Below, piece after piece: positions 14,141-20,276 of a DNA stretch of 22,929 nt. Location of the stretch: the NCBI GenBank assembly GCA_964443785.1, contig CAYUER010000013.1, positions 1 through 22,929 of the forward strand, given 5' to 3'. How positions within the stretch are numbered: the stretch's first letter is position 1; each line of letters opens with the position of its first letter. The stretch is from CALMZN01 sp964443785. Lineage in GTDB: Bacteria; Patescibacteriota; Patescibacteriia; UBA1558; GWA2-36-10. Below the pieces are notes generated by a model. The model was not told where the DNA came from. It made no database searches and worked only from the letters and a program-made list of their open reading frames with translations. Made by a program: the position numbers and the translations under genes.

Positions 14141-14213
14141 CCCTTCGACTTTGTCCTGCGATAAACTCAGGACTGCGCGCTGGGTAGTCTTCGTCAGGCT
14201 GAGCCTGTCGAAA
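14141..14213. repeat. REP-like repeat remnant beside tRNA-Val
   Basis: CCCTTCGACTTTGTCCTG, then CTCAGGA, then a near-perfect 23-nt inverted repeat at 14190-14212 (TTCG-CAGGCT-AGCCTG-CGAA). It resembles widespread TTCGACTNNGCTCAGG-type extragenic repeats. A related fragment lies at 17461. Confidence 0.5.
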
Positions 14214-14215
14214 TC

Positions 14216-14292
14216 TGGTGGATGCTGAGGGATTCGAACCCCCGGCCTTCTCGGTGTAAACGAGACGCTCTAACCAACTGAGCTAAGCATCC
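14216..14292 (-). tRNA. tRNA-Val (anticodon TAC)
   Basis: Acceptor GGATGCT/AGCATCC, anticodon loop TTTACAC, T-loop GGTTCGAATCC and an encoded CCA (14218-14216). It directly abuts tRNA-Ala, with no spacer. Confidence 0.95.
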
Positions 14293-14369
14293 TGGTGGAC
14301 TGTACAGGAGTCGAACCTGCGACCTCCGCGATGCAAACGCGGCGCTCTAGCCAACTGAGCTAACAGCCC
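14293..14369 (-). tRNA. tRNA-Ala (anticodon TGC)
   Basis: Acceptor GGGCTGT/ACAGTCC (one G-U), anticodon loop TTTGCAT, T-loop GGTTCGACTCC and encoded CCA. Confidence 0.95.
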
Positions 14370-14445
14370 AAAGAATAATCGGCTAATTGTTTTTTGATCA
14401 ATTATTCAATCACACTATTACTCTACGATGTAATGAAATACAAGG

Positions 14446-14530
14446 TGGTGCCGGAGAGAGGACTCGAACCTCCAATCCTTGCGGCACATGCACCTCAAGC
14501 ATGCGCGTATACCAATTCCGCCACTCCGGC
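14446..14530 (-). tRNA. tRNA-Leu (anticodon GAG)
   Basis: An 85-nt class II tRNA with a long variable arm. Acceptor GCCGGAG/CTCCGGC, anticodon stem CATGC/GCATG around TTGAGGT, encoded CCA. It lies downstream of rplS on the same strand. Confidence 0.95.
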
Positions 14531-14574
14531 TTGAGCCCACGGTGAGTTTGGCTATTTGTGAGCTATAAATTAAG

Positions 14575-14598
14575 AGGCTTAAATAAAATTTTAAGCCT
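14575..14598 (-). terminator. Terminator overlapping the rplS stop codon
   Basis: AGGCTTAAA and TTTAAGCCT form a 9-bp stem. The rplS stop (14593-14591) lies inside the stem, so the last codons of L19 are part of the terminator. Confidence 0.7.
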
Positions 14599-14941
14599 TT
14601 TTTTCTTTTAACTTTTTTTTGCTAGTTCTGGTGTAGTTAAGTTTAGCGCGCTTGACTACAAATTCTTTGACAATTTCTATTTTATCAATCACTGGTGAAA
14701 AGATGTGATAAATTTTTTCTACGCCAATACCATCGGAAACCTTGCGGACAGTAATGGTCGCGCCAGCTTCATTGCCGTGTTTGCGAGCCAAAACCAAGCC
14801 CTCGAAAATCTGAATTCTTTCTTTTTCGACGCCCTTGGCATTTTTTTCTTTGATTTTTTCGTGTACTTTGATGACCATGCCAGGTTTGATAGTGGCTAAA
14901 TCAGCAGCAACACGTTTGTCAGAAGTTTTTACAGCGGACAT
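14591..14941 (-). CDS. rplS: Ribosomal protein L19
   Basis: A 116-residue large-subunit protein that sits at the 30S-50S interface near the 23S rRNA. The signature runs are clear: PGMVIKVHEKI (20-30), IQIFEGLVLARK (43-54), ITVRKVSDGIGVEKIY (62-77), HIFSPVIDKIEIV (78-90) and RAKLNYTR (98-105). The N-terminus is slightly extended compared with E. coli, and the C-terminus is Lys-rich. The ATG at 14941 has no SD. A consensus promoter (15006-15034) gives a leader of about 60 nt. trmD and rimM, its usual neighbours in many bacteria, are not present here. Three tRNAs follow downstream. Confidence 0.97.
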   Translation of the reverse strand: MSAVKTSDKRVAADLATIKPGMVIKVHEKIKEKNAKGVEKERIQIFEGLVLARKHGNEAGATITVRKVSDGIGVEKIYHIFSPVIDKIEIVKEFVVKRAKLNYTRTSKKKLKEKKA

Positions 14942-15005
14942 AAATTTAATAAATTAGTTATTTTATAATAATAAAAGTTACTATTTTTTGCATAATAACT
15001 TCACT

Positions 15006-15034
15006 ATTTTAGCCTAAATTTTGGATTTTGTCAA
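15006..15034 (-). promoter_or_regulatory. Promoter of rplS
   Basis: On the minus strand TTGACA (15034-15029), 17 nt, TAAAAT (15011-15006). Confidence 0.78.
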
Positions 15035-15149
15035 TAATCACAATAGGGTCTTTTTAGCCAAAAAACAGTGAATTATTGACAAAAACTATTAAAAATATTC
15101 AGCCTAGCGGCCATAGATCTAGATGTTATCAAGGGTTGTAGCCTCAAAG

Positions 15150-15737
15150 TCAGGATTGTTTATTGAGCTTGGTCTGTAAAAAAGCTAGTGTTTTTTCAGT
15201 GGCTTCTAGAGCTGATAAATGGGTAGTATCTAGTATAAAATCATAATGTTTTTCGTCGCTATGGTCTAATTGGTAGTATTTTTGGTAACGAGCCAAATCA
15301 TTGGCCTGTCTGGTTTTTTGGTATGCTTCTACCTCAGCTAGACTGCTAAATTGGCCTTCATTCCGCTGATTGCGACTTTGTTCATTTTGGAGATCTTGCC
15401 AGATTCGACGCGCTCCCTCGCTAGCCTCTACTTTGATGTAAAGCTTGATTGATTCTGGTATGAAATAAAATTGAGTTCGTCCCTCGACAATCACTATATT
15501 GTGCTCAGCTAATTGGCGAGCCTTTTCGGCGGCAGTCTTGTCGACATTGATGTCTGTCTCGGGATGATTGAGAGCGTATTCATTTAGCTCAGCTAGACTC
15601 ATGCCCATATCTAGAGCGAGTTGTCGGCGAATGCCACCGACATAGATTCTTTCAGCGCCTAGTTGGCTCGCGAGGGCTTTGGCAATAGTACTTTTGCCAC
15701 TGCCAGCTGGACCAGAGATAGTGATGATGGGGTACAT
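15150..15737 (-). CDS. Cytidylate kinase-like nucleoside monophosphate kinase
   Basis: This 195-residue P-loop kinase starts almost at the Walker A motif, ISGPAGSGKSTIAKAL (7-22). The stretch GAERIYVGGIRRQLALDMGMSL and the IVIVEGR segment near residue 80 resemble the short archaeal-type CMP kinases that phosphorylate CMP/dCMP. An Arg-rich lid follows (ARRIWQDLQNEQSRNQR). A related adenylate or shikimate-type kinase is the alternative. The ATG at 15737 has no SD and follows the RluA stop by 4 nt, so the two genes form an operon. Pairing with an RNA-modification gene suggests a housekeeping role. Confidence 0.75.
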   Translation of the reverse strand: MYPIITISGPAGSGKSTIAKALASQLGAERIYVGGIRRQLALDMGMSLAELNEYALNHPETDINVDKTAAEKARQLAEHNIVIVEGRTQFYFIPESIKLYIKVEASEGARRIWQDLQNEQSRNQRNEGQFSSLAEVEAYQKTRQANDLARYQKYYQLDHSDEKHYDFILDTTHLSALEATEKTLAFLQTKLNKQS

Positions 15738-15741
15738 TTTT

Positions 15742-16641
15742 TTATTTTAAATTTTTCAAGTAGTCTTTGAGCTCTTTTGGTAGGGGAGAGCTAGTTTTGA
15801 CAATTTTTTTGTCTGGTCCGATGAATTTTAAGAGATGCGAATGGAGAAAAATTCTAATATCAGCTTGTTTCTTTTTTTTGCGCACATCTCTAGTTTTGTA
15901 CAATTTATCGCCCACTATGGAATGTCCGATGCTAAAGAGATGAGCGCGGATTTGGTGCGTGCGTCCAGTCTTGATGCGGACTTTGAGTAGGGTGCAGTTG
16001 GTATATCTGGTGACTAATTCGTAGATAGTGTGGGCCTCAGCTCCTTCTCCAGGTAATTGTATTTTGCTGAGACCAGTTTTTTTGTCGCGAGCTAGATTGC
16101 TATGTATTTCGCCATTATCATTGAGTACTCGACCATGTACTAGGCAGAGATATTCTTTGAATACTTCACGATTGACAAATTGTTTTTTGAGCTCGTTAAA
16201 AAAATCTTTAGTCAAAGGTACGACCATCAAGCCGGAAACATCTTTGTCTAAGCGCTGGACTAGGCCAGTGCGAGTAGTATCTTTATCTATTTTTTTTATT
16301 TGGGGGTATGTTTTTAGTAGCCAAGCTACTAAAGTATTTTTTTCTCCTTTGTCGGTCGGATGTACTAGTAGTCCATGTGGTTTTTCGAGGACAACATAAT
16401 CAGCAGTTTCCTTTTTTATTTTGGGAGGGATGATGTGTAAATCTTCGTTTTCTTGACCAACTTCATCGTAGGTGATGTGGTCATTTTTTTTGAGCCAAAA
16501 ATGTACGCTTGGTATCTGATCATTGACCCGCACTTGTCCACCGAGAATGATTTTTTTGATTTGACTACGGCTGATGCCCAATTTGCTTTGCAGATATTTA
16601 TCGAGGCGTTCTTTGTGCTCTTGTTTGTATTGTATTTTCAT
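15742..16641 (-). CDS. RluA-family pseudouridine synthase
   Basis: A 299-residue protein with an N-terminal S4 RNA-binding domain (about 10-60, RLDKYLQSKLGISRSQIKK) and a pseudouridine synthase domain. Catalytic motif II, GLVQRLDKDVSGLMV, places the essential Asp at 132. The motif I-like VVLEKPHGLLVHP (83-95) and the later TGRTHQIRAHL motif are also clear. It converts uridines in rRNA or tRNA to pseudouridine. RluD-like architecture suggests 23S rRNA, but I cannot fix the site. Length is normal. The ATG at 16641 has no SD. It is first in a two-gene operon with the CMP kinase-like gene. Confidence 0.92.
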   Translation of the reverse strand: MKIQYKQEHKERLDKYLQSKLGISRSQIKKIILGGQVRVNDQIPSVHFWLKKNDHITYDEVGQENEDLHIIPPKIKKETADYVVLEKPHGLLVHPTDKGEKNTLVAWLLKTYPQIKKIDKDTTRTGLVQRLDKDVSGLMVVPLTKDFFNELKKQFVNREVFKEYLCLVHGRVLNDNGEIHSNLARDKKTGLSKIQLPGEGAEAHTIYELVTRYTNCTLLKVRIKTGRTHQIRAHLFSIGHSIVGDKLYKTRDVRKKKKQADIRIFLHSHLLKFIGPDKKIVKTSSPLPKELKDYLKNLK

Positions 16642-16677
16642 AAGATAAATTTAACAAAAATTACTTGAAAAATAAAG

Positions 16678-16705
16678 GGGGTCAAAGCATTGGTGCCTTG
16701 ACCCC
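16678..16705 (-). terminator. Terminator of the 71-aa small gene
   Basis: GGGGTCAA and TTGACCCC with an inner GCA/TGC pair and one mismatch. CCTTTATTTTTC follows on the minus strand. Confidence 0.8.
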
Positions 16706-16731
16706 ACCAAACTGTGTTGTGGACGCTTGTC

Positions 16732-16947
16732 CTAGCTTGGCTCTTCCGAGCTGAGGTGGTCAGTGTCGACCGCTGCTACATCATCGTGGTCTTCCGAGAG
16801 GACCAGGATAGCCACTTGGCCATTTTGGCCATTGGGGAAGAGATCCCTGATCTTAAAGGGCCCCCGGATACCTGGGCGCTGATCAAAGATCGTCTTGGCC
16901 TTGTCTCGGCTTCTGACAAAAACGGCATCACCAGGCTTTAGGGGCAT
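16732..16947 (-). CDS. Small SH3-like orphan protein, 71 aa (cassette gene)
   Basis: I do not recognise a family. The N-terminal MPLKPGDAVFVRSRDK stretch looks like the first strands of an SH3/KOW-type barrel, followed by strand-like segments (GPFKIRDLFP, GQVAILVLSED, AAVDTDHLS). This fold guess rests on pattern only. The ATG at 16947 is preferred to a GTG two codons earlier because the SD AAGGAG abuts the GTG and is about 7 nt from the ATG. A TAAGAT -10 lies at 16992-16987 with a poor -35. A terminator follows at 16678. It is GC-rich and has its own signals, as in the other small cassettes. Confidence 0.6.
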   Translation of the reverse strand: MPLKPGDAVFVRSRDKAKTIFDQRPGIRGPFKIRDLFPNGQNGQVAILVLSEDHDDVAAVDTDHLSSEEPS

Positions 16948-17038
16948 GGCCACTCTCCTTGGCTGTAGTTTAGCGCGGAAGTCTATATCTTAGCAGAAAG
17001 TTTTGGATAAATAAAGGGTTTTGGTATAAACAAAAAAT

Positions 17039-17053
17039 CAACCCATCGGGTTG
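17039..17053 (-). terminator. Terminator after tRNA-Lys
   Basis: CAACCC, ATC loop, GGGTTG, followed by ATTTTTTG on the minus strand, 8 nt beyond the tRNA CCA end. Confidence 0.75.
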
Positions 17054-17060
17054 TTTTTGG

Positions 17061-17136
17061 TGGTGCCCCCAGTAGGACTCGAACCTACGACCGTTTGCTT
17101 AAGAGGCAACTGCTCTACCAGCTGAGCTATAAGGGC
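17061..17136 (-). tRNA. tRNA-Lys (anticodon CTT)
   Basis: Acceptor GCCCTTA/TGGGGGC (two G-U), anticodon loop CTCTTAA, T-loop GGTTCGAGTCC and encoded CCA. Pair 27-43 of the anticodon stem is G-A. Its 5' 10 nt are the last codons and stop of the GIY-YIG gene, and its 5' 28 nt are duplicated upstream of that gene. Confidence 0.93.
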
Positions 17137-17384
17137 TTATTTAGTAATGTTTTTAAAAATTCTTTTCCAATACCTGATTTTAAGTATTTTTCTCTTTTTC
17201 TGGCATCTATTCTACTGCCAATTTTTTCTTTATACAAGATTGACCAGGGTCTGTAGGGTTTAGTTGATTTTGTCATCCCATAATTATGGCCTTGCAACCT
17301 TTTTTCCGGATTAGTTGATAATCCAACATAAATAATTTTGTCTTTTATACTGTATATAGCATAAACATAGTAATCGCTTTGCAT
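17127..17384 (-). CDS. Short GIY-YIG nuclease inserted at tRNA-Lys
   Basis: An 85-residue single-domain GIY-YIG protein (YhbQ/UPF0213-like). The motif pair YVYAIYS (6-12) and IIYVGLSTNPEKRLQGHN (17-34) is present, with catalytic Arg29, His33 and Asn34. The C-terminal RKREKYLKSGIGKEFLK motif supplies the conserved Glu. The first motif has Ala where Gly is usual. The ATG at 17384 has no SD. The stop TAG and the last three codons are made from the 5' end of the intact tRNA-Lys. A copy of the tRNA-Lys 5' part lies 8 nt upstream of the start codon. This arrangement suggests a mobile or homing-like insertion into the tRNA gene. Confidence 0.85.
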   Translation of the reverse strand: MQSDYYVYAIYSIKDKIIYVGLSTNPEKRLQGHNYGMTKSTKPYRPWSILYKEKIGSRIDARKREKYLKSGIGKEFLKTLLNKPL

Positions 17385-17391
17385 ATTGTTT

Positions 17392-17441
17392 ACTGCTCCC
17401 TGCCTGCCGGCAGGCAGGTACCAGCTGAGCTATAAGGGCTT
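17392..17441 (-). repeat. Partial tRNA-Lys copy flanking the GIY-YIG gene
   Basis: The 30 nt at 17109-17138 (5' part of tRNA-Lys plus 2 nt) recur here without mismatch, as 17392-17398 plus 17419-17441, interrupted by a 20-nt palindrome. The two copies form direct repeats around the GIY-YIG gene. The copy cannot make a functional tRNA. Confidence 0.9.
17399..17418. repeat. 20-nt perfect GC-rich palindrome inserted in the tRNA fragment
   Basis: CCTGCCTGCCGGCAGGCAGG is its own reverse complement and splits the tRNA-Lys fragment cleanly at one point. It looks like a separate short palindromic repeat that arrived after the duplication. Confidence 0.85.
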
Positions 17442-17460
17442 GTTATTAATCTTGGTGTCT

Positions 17461-17518
17461 TTCGATTCACTCCGTTCTCTCAGGGCAAGCTTTTCTCCCG
17501 CTATGCGGGATCGAAGCT
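17461..17518 (-). repeat. REP-like fragment and hairpin after tRNA-Arg
   Basis: TTCGATTCACTCCG...CTCAGGGC resembles the repeat at 14141. TCCCGC/GCGGGA (tip TAT) nested in AAGCTT repeats forms a hairpin just beyond the CCA end of tRNA-Arg. It could help 3' processing or termination, though the T run is poor. Confidence 0.45.
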
Positions 17519-17594
17519 TGGTGCGGCCGGTAGGAGTCGAACCCACAACCCCTTGGTCCGAAGCCAAGTGCTCTATCCATTGAGCTACGACCGC
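17519..17594 (-). tRNA. tRNA-Arg (anticodon TCG)
   Basis: Acceptor GCGGTCG/CGGCCGC, anticodon loop CTTCGGA, T-loop GGTTCGACTCC and encoded CCA. Its 5' end (17588-17594) begins the 55-nt sequence repeated across the N run. Confidence 0.95.
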
Positions 17595-17642
17595 AGATAT
17601 AAAAAAATAGCATAAAAGCTATAGGGTACGGGCATTATAATA

Positions 17643-17742
17643 NNNNNNNNNNNNNNNNNNNNNNNNNNNNNNNNNNNNNNNNNNNNNNNNNNNNNNNNNN
17701 NNNNNNNNNNNNNNNNNNNNNNNNNNNNNNNNNNNNNNNNNN
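17643..17742. other. Assembly gap with identical 55-nt flanks
   Basis: The 55 nt before the N run (17588-17642) are identical to the 55 nt after it (17743-17797). This is what two contigs overlapping by one k-mer look like when scaffolded with placeholder N. The gap may not exist in the genome. Confidence 0.85.
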
Positions 17743-17788
17743 CGACCGCAGATATAAAAAAATAGCATAAAAGCTATAGGGTACGGGC

Positions 17789-17817
17789 ATTATAATACAT
17801 CGCCTAAAAAAATTCAA
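17789..17817 (-). promoter_or_regulatory. Promoter of tRNA-Arg
   Basis: On the minus strand TTGAAT (17817-17812), 17 nt, TATAAT (17794-17789). If the duplicated 55 nt are collapsed, it lies about 40 nt upstream of the tRNA-Arg 5' end. Confidence 0.7.
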
Positions 17818-17820
17818 TAC

Positions 17821-18771
17821 TTAGTAAGGTAGGTCGATGTACTCTCTCTCGAGAGATTTTTGAGCTTCATCCCACTCTTGAGAACGGATATTTTGAATCA
17901 GGCCAGCCAATTGGTTGGCTAGGGCCTCCAAAAGAATGATATTATCGGCACTGTACTCTTGTTGTTGGGCTTTGCCTGATAAGCTGATAAAACCAATAGT
18001 TTTTTGGCCAATCAAAATAGGGGTGACAATGCTTTGTTTGTCGGATAGAGGCCACAAAGCTTTGCCTTGGGGTAATTCTTTGCTAGAAAATATGAGTGTG
18101 CGGGGTGATTTTACCAATTGTTCTAGGAGGGGGAAATTTTTAATCGGGTAGTGATTATTTTTTTTCAGATTTAAATAGTTTTTGACTTCGTAGATATGTA
18201 TTTTTTGGGTAGTGTGTGAATAGGAAGAGAGCATGGCCTGATCGGACGGTATGATGTCCAAGATAGTTTTGAGGATATAGCTACTGATATCAGCGATATC
18301 ATGTTTGCCAGTCAGATATTGGCCAATAGCAAAGAGAGCTACGAGCTTATTATCAGCGTGCTCTAATCTTTGGTGTAGGATGACGGCTAGGTTAGAGAGT
18401 ATTTTTTCTTTGAGTGAGGGATTTTTTTTGATAATGGTAAACCAATTTTTGGGTGACAGCTCATAGCTTGTTAGCTCGTCACTGGTGACTTTGAGACTGT
18501 GACGCAGTAGGGTTTTGTGATCGAGTAGACAAAGCTCGCCTACAAAGTCATTGGCTCGGAAGATAGCTAAATTTTGGGTGCGATTTTCCAAAGAAGCCTC
18601 TAGCGTAGCTTGGCCCGATATGATGATAATCAGTCGATCGCTGATTTTTTGGCTGTGAAAAATATAATCGCCATGCTTGTATTTTTTTTCTAGCAAAAAA
18701 TGACTAAGCAGTTTGATTTCCTGTTTAGTCAATCCTTGGAAGAGGGAAATTTTTTGCCAAGAGTCGATCAT
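17821..18771 (-). CDS. Cyclic-nucleotide-binding-like and GAF domain protein
   Basis: A 316-residue protein. Residues about 8-125 fit a cNMP-binding (Crp-like) fold: FQGLTKQEIKLLSHFL, GDYIFHSQ, IIISGQATL and NDFVGELCLLD. The usual phosphate-binding Arg of the GE...RSA signature is not evident, and the loop reads GELCLLDHKTLLRHS. Residues about 145-300 fit a GAF domain (SSYILKTILDI, VTPILIGQKTIGFISL, LLEALANQLAGLIQNI). It has no helix-turn-helix, so it is a signalling rather than DNA-binding protein. Its ATG directly follows the pilT stop codon (TAA-ATG), so the two are tightly coupled. It probably senses a ligand and acts on type IV pilus retraction. Confidence 0.82.
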   Translation of the reverse strand: MIDSWQKISLFQGLTKQEIKLLSHFLLEKKYKHGDYIFHSQKISDRLIIIISGQATLEASLENRTQNLAIFRANDFVGELCLLDHKTLLRHSLKVTSDELTSYELSPKNWFTIIKKNPSLKEKILSNLAVILHQRLEHADNKLVALFAIGQYLTGKHDIADISSYILKTILDIIPSDQAMLSSYSHTTQKIHIYEVKNYLNLKKNNHYPIKNFPLLEQLVKSPRTLIFSSKELPQGKALWPLSDKQSIVTPILIGQKTIGFISLSGKAQQQEYSADNIILLEALANQLAGLIQNIRSQEWDEAQKSLEREYIDLPY

Positions 18772-19812
18772 TTATGAGGTGTGATGATTAAGATAGGCCA
18801 AAGCAGTAGTTTCGTCTATCATGTTGCCATCAAGTAGCTCTTTGATATTTTGCTCCATAGAGAACATGCCTTCATCAGCGCTAGTTTGGATGACGCTTTT
18901 GATTTGGGGGATTTTGTTTTCTCTGATGATATTGGCGATAGCTGGAGTATTGATCAAGACTTCTCTGACAGCTACTCTACTACCACCAACTTTGGGGACC
19001 AATTGTTGGGTCAAGATACCACTGAGAGAAATAGATAGCTGCAAGCGGACCTGGGCTTGCTGGTGTGGTGGAAAGACATCAATAATACGATCAATAGTCT
19101 GGGAGGCACTATGAGTGTGCAGGGTAGCGAGGACCAAGTGACCGGTTTCCGCTAGGGTGATAGTAGCAGCAATAGTTTCTAAATCACGCATTTCACCGAC
19201 CATGATGACATTGGGATCTTGGCGCAAGACATGTTTCAAGGCATCTTCAAAATTTAAAATATCAGTACCGAGCTGTCTTTGCTTGATGATACTTTTTTTT
19301 GGTTGGTGGACAAATTCAATCGGGTCTTCGAGAGTGATGATGTGTGCAGACCTAGTTTGGTTGATACGCTCGATCATAGCAGCTAGAGTGGTAGATTTGC
19401 CACAGCCAGTCGGACCGGTGACTAGGACCAAACCGCTTGATCTTTGGATCAGGTTGGTCACTACTTCTGGCATATTGAGATCTTCTAGGCTGGGTATCTG
19501 ATTGGAGATGACGCGCGCCACTAGACCGACATTATCTTTTTCGTAGTGGAGATTGACGCGATAGCGGGAGTACTCGGCGATTTCATAGGAGATGTCTAGC
19601 TCTCTTTCGTCAATGAATTTTTTTTGTTGGCGTTCAGTCAAAATACCAAAGATCATTTTCTCAGCTAATTCACGAGTGACTACTTCCACATCGGGGATGA
19701 TTTTTAATTCGCCATCTACTCTCAAAATCGGCGGCTTGCCGACAATGATGTGTAAATCAGAAGCCTTGTTTTTGGTGGCGAGTTTAAATAGATTGTTGAT
19801 ATTCATTGCCAT
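18772..19812 (-). CDS. pilT: Type IV pilus retraction ATPase PilT
   Basis: This 346-residue hexameric ATPase powers pilus retraction at the inner face of the membrane. Visible motifs are KASDLHIIVG (16-25), Walker A GPTGCGKST (133-141), the Asp box LEDPIEF (161-167), Walker B with NVIMVGEMRD (201-210), the His box GHLVLATLHTHSA (224-236), and AIANIIRE (291-298), which matches the AIRNLIRE motif typical of PilT rather than PilB. Length is normal. The ATG at 19812 or the one two codons later may be the start, and neither has an SD. It is co-transcribed with the cNMP/GAF gene. No pilin genes are in the window. Confidence 0.95.
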   Translation of the reverse strand: MAMNINNLFKLATKNKASDLHIIVGKPPILRVDGELKIIPDVEVVTRELAEKMIFGILTERQQKKFIDERELDISYEIAEYSRYRVNLHYEKDNVGLVARVISNQIPSLEDLNMPEVVTNLIQRSSGLVLVTGPTGCGKSTTLAAMIERINQTRSAHIITLEDPIEFVHQPKKSIIKQRQLGTDILNFEDALKHVLRQDPNVIMVGEMRDLETIAATITLAETGHLVLATLHTHSASQTIDRIIDVFPPHQQAQVRLQLSISLSGILTQQLVPKVGGSRVAVREVLINTPAIANIIRENKIPQIKSVIQTSADEGMFSMEQNIKELLDGNMIDETTALAYLNHHTS

Positions 19813-19834
19813 GAGATTGTTTTTTATTTTTCTT

Positions 19835-19897
19835 TTTTGACTAAATATATTATAACATATATTTATATTTTATTTAAATTCATGTTATCATAAAATC
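19835..19897. promoter_or_regulatory. Divergent promoter region of pilT and the Smr gene
   Basis: For pilT, TGT-TATAAT (hexamer 19854-19849, minus strand) is an extended -10. For the Smr gene, TGT-TATCAT ends only a few nt before the ATG at 19898, suggesting a leaderless mRNA. Both -35 regions are poor. Confidence 0.5.
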
Positions 19898-20203
19898 ATG
19901 GCCAACAAATACAAACATTTACAAACACCGCAAGCAGAATTTGATTTTCATGGTTTAGGCATATTGACTCATGAGCAAATTTTGAATTTGGCCGATGATT
20001 TTATACAAGATTGTCTGGAGGATGGTCATAGATTAGTCAGCATCATCACTGGTGTGGGTTTGCACTCCAAAAATGGTCCAGTGGTGAAACCTGTTATTGC
20101 AGATTTTTTAGCTAACCATCCGGATGTGCAGAGTTTTAGTGAAGGTAAATTTACTCAGGGTGGGCAGGGAGTCTTTATAATCAAATTAAAAACACTCAAA
20201 TAG
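19898..20203 (+). CDS. Stand-alone Smr domain protein
   Basis: A 101-residue protein that is almost entirely an Smr domain, the small nuclease-like fold found at the C-terminus of MutS2. The signatures are EFDFHGL (14-20, the LDxH motif), IITGVGLHSKNGPV (49-62, the TGxG..HS motif) and a C-terminal GGQGVFIIKL. Smr proteins cleave or bind nucleic acids, and some act on collided ribosomes or mRNA. The substrate here is unknown. The ATG at 19898 has no SD, and the mRNA may be leaderless. The gene is divergent from pilT. Its stop codon lies in the loop of its own terminator. Confidence 0.88.
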   Translation: MANKYKHLQTPQAEFDFHGLGILTHEQILNLADDFIQDCLEDGHRLVSIITGVGLHSKNGPVVKPVIADFLANHPDVQSFSEGKFTQGGQGVFIIKLKTLK

Positions 20204-20217
20204 TTTTGAGTGTTTTT
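20188..20217 (+). terminator. Terminator with the Smr stop codon in its loop
   Basis: AAAAACACTCAAA and TTTGAGTGTTTTT form a 13-bp perfect stem. The loop holds the TAG stop of the Smr gene. Confidence 0.88.
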
Positions 20218-20219
20218 AC

Positions 20220-20275
20220 CCTCTCTGTCCTGCGGATGTCTCCCCCTTAAATTAGGGGGAGAAAAAGAGGGGGTA
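20220..20275. repeat. Palindromic CCCCCT/AGGGGG repeat
   Basis: TCTCCCCCT (20239-20247) pairs with AGGGGGAGA (20254-20262), and outer CCTCTC/GAGGGGG tracts extend the symmetry. It resembles common C5T/AG5 intergenic palindromes. It may also end the minus-strand gene at 20277. Confidence 0.7.
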
Positions 20276-20276
20276 T

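Noticed and set aside
16028..16399. 123-codon plus-strand frame
   Set aside because: Antisense shadow of the pseudouridine synthase gene.
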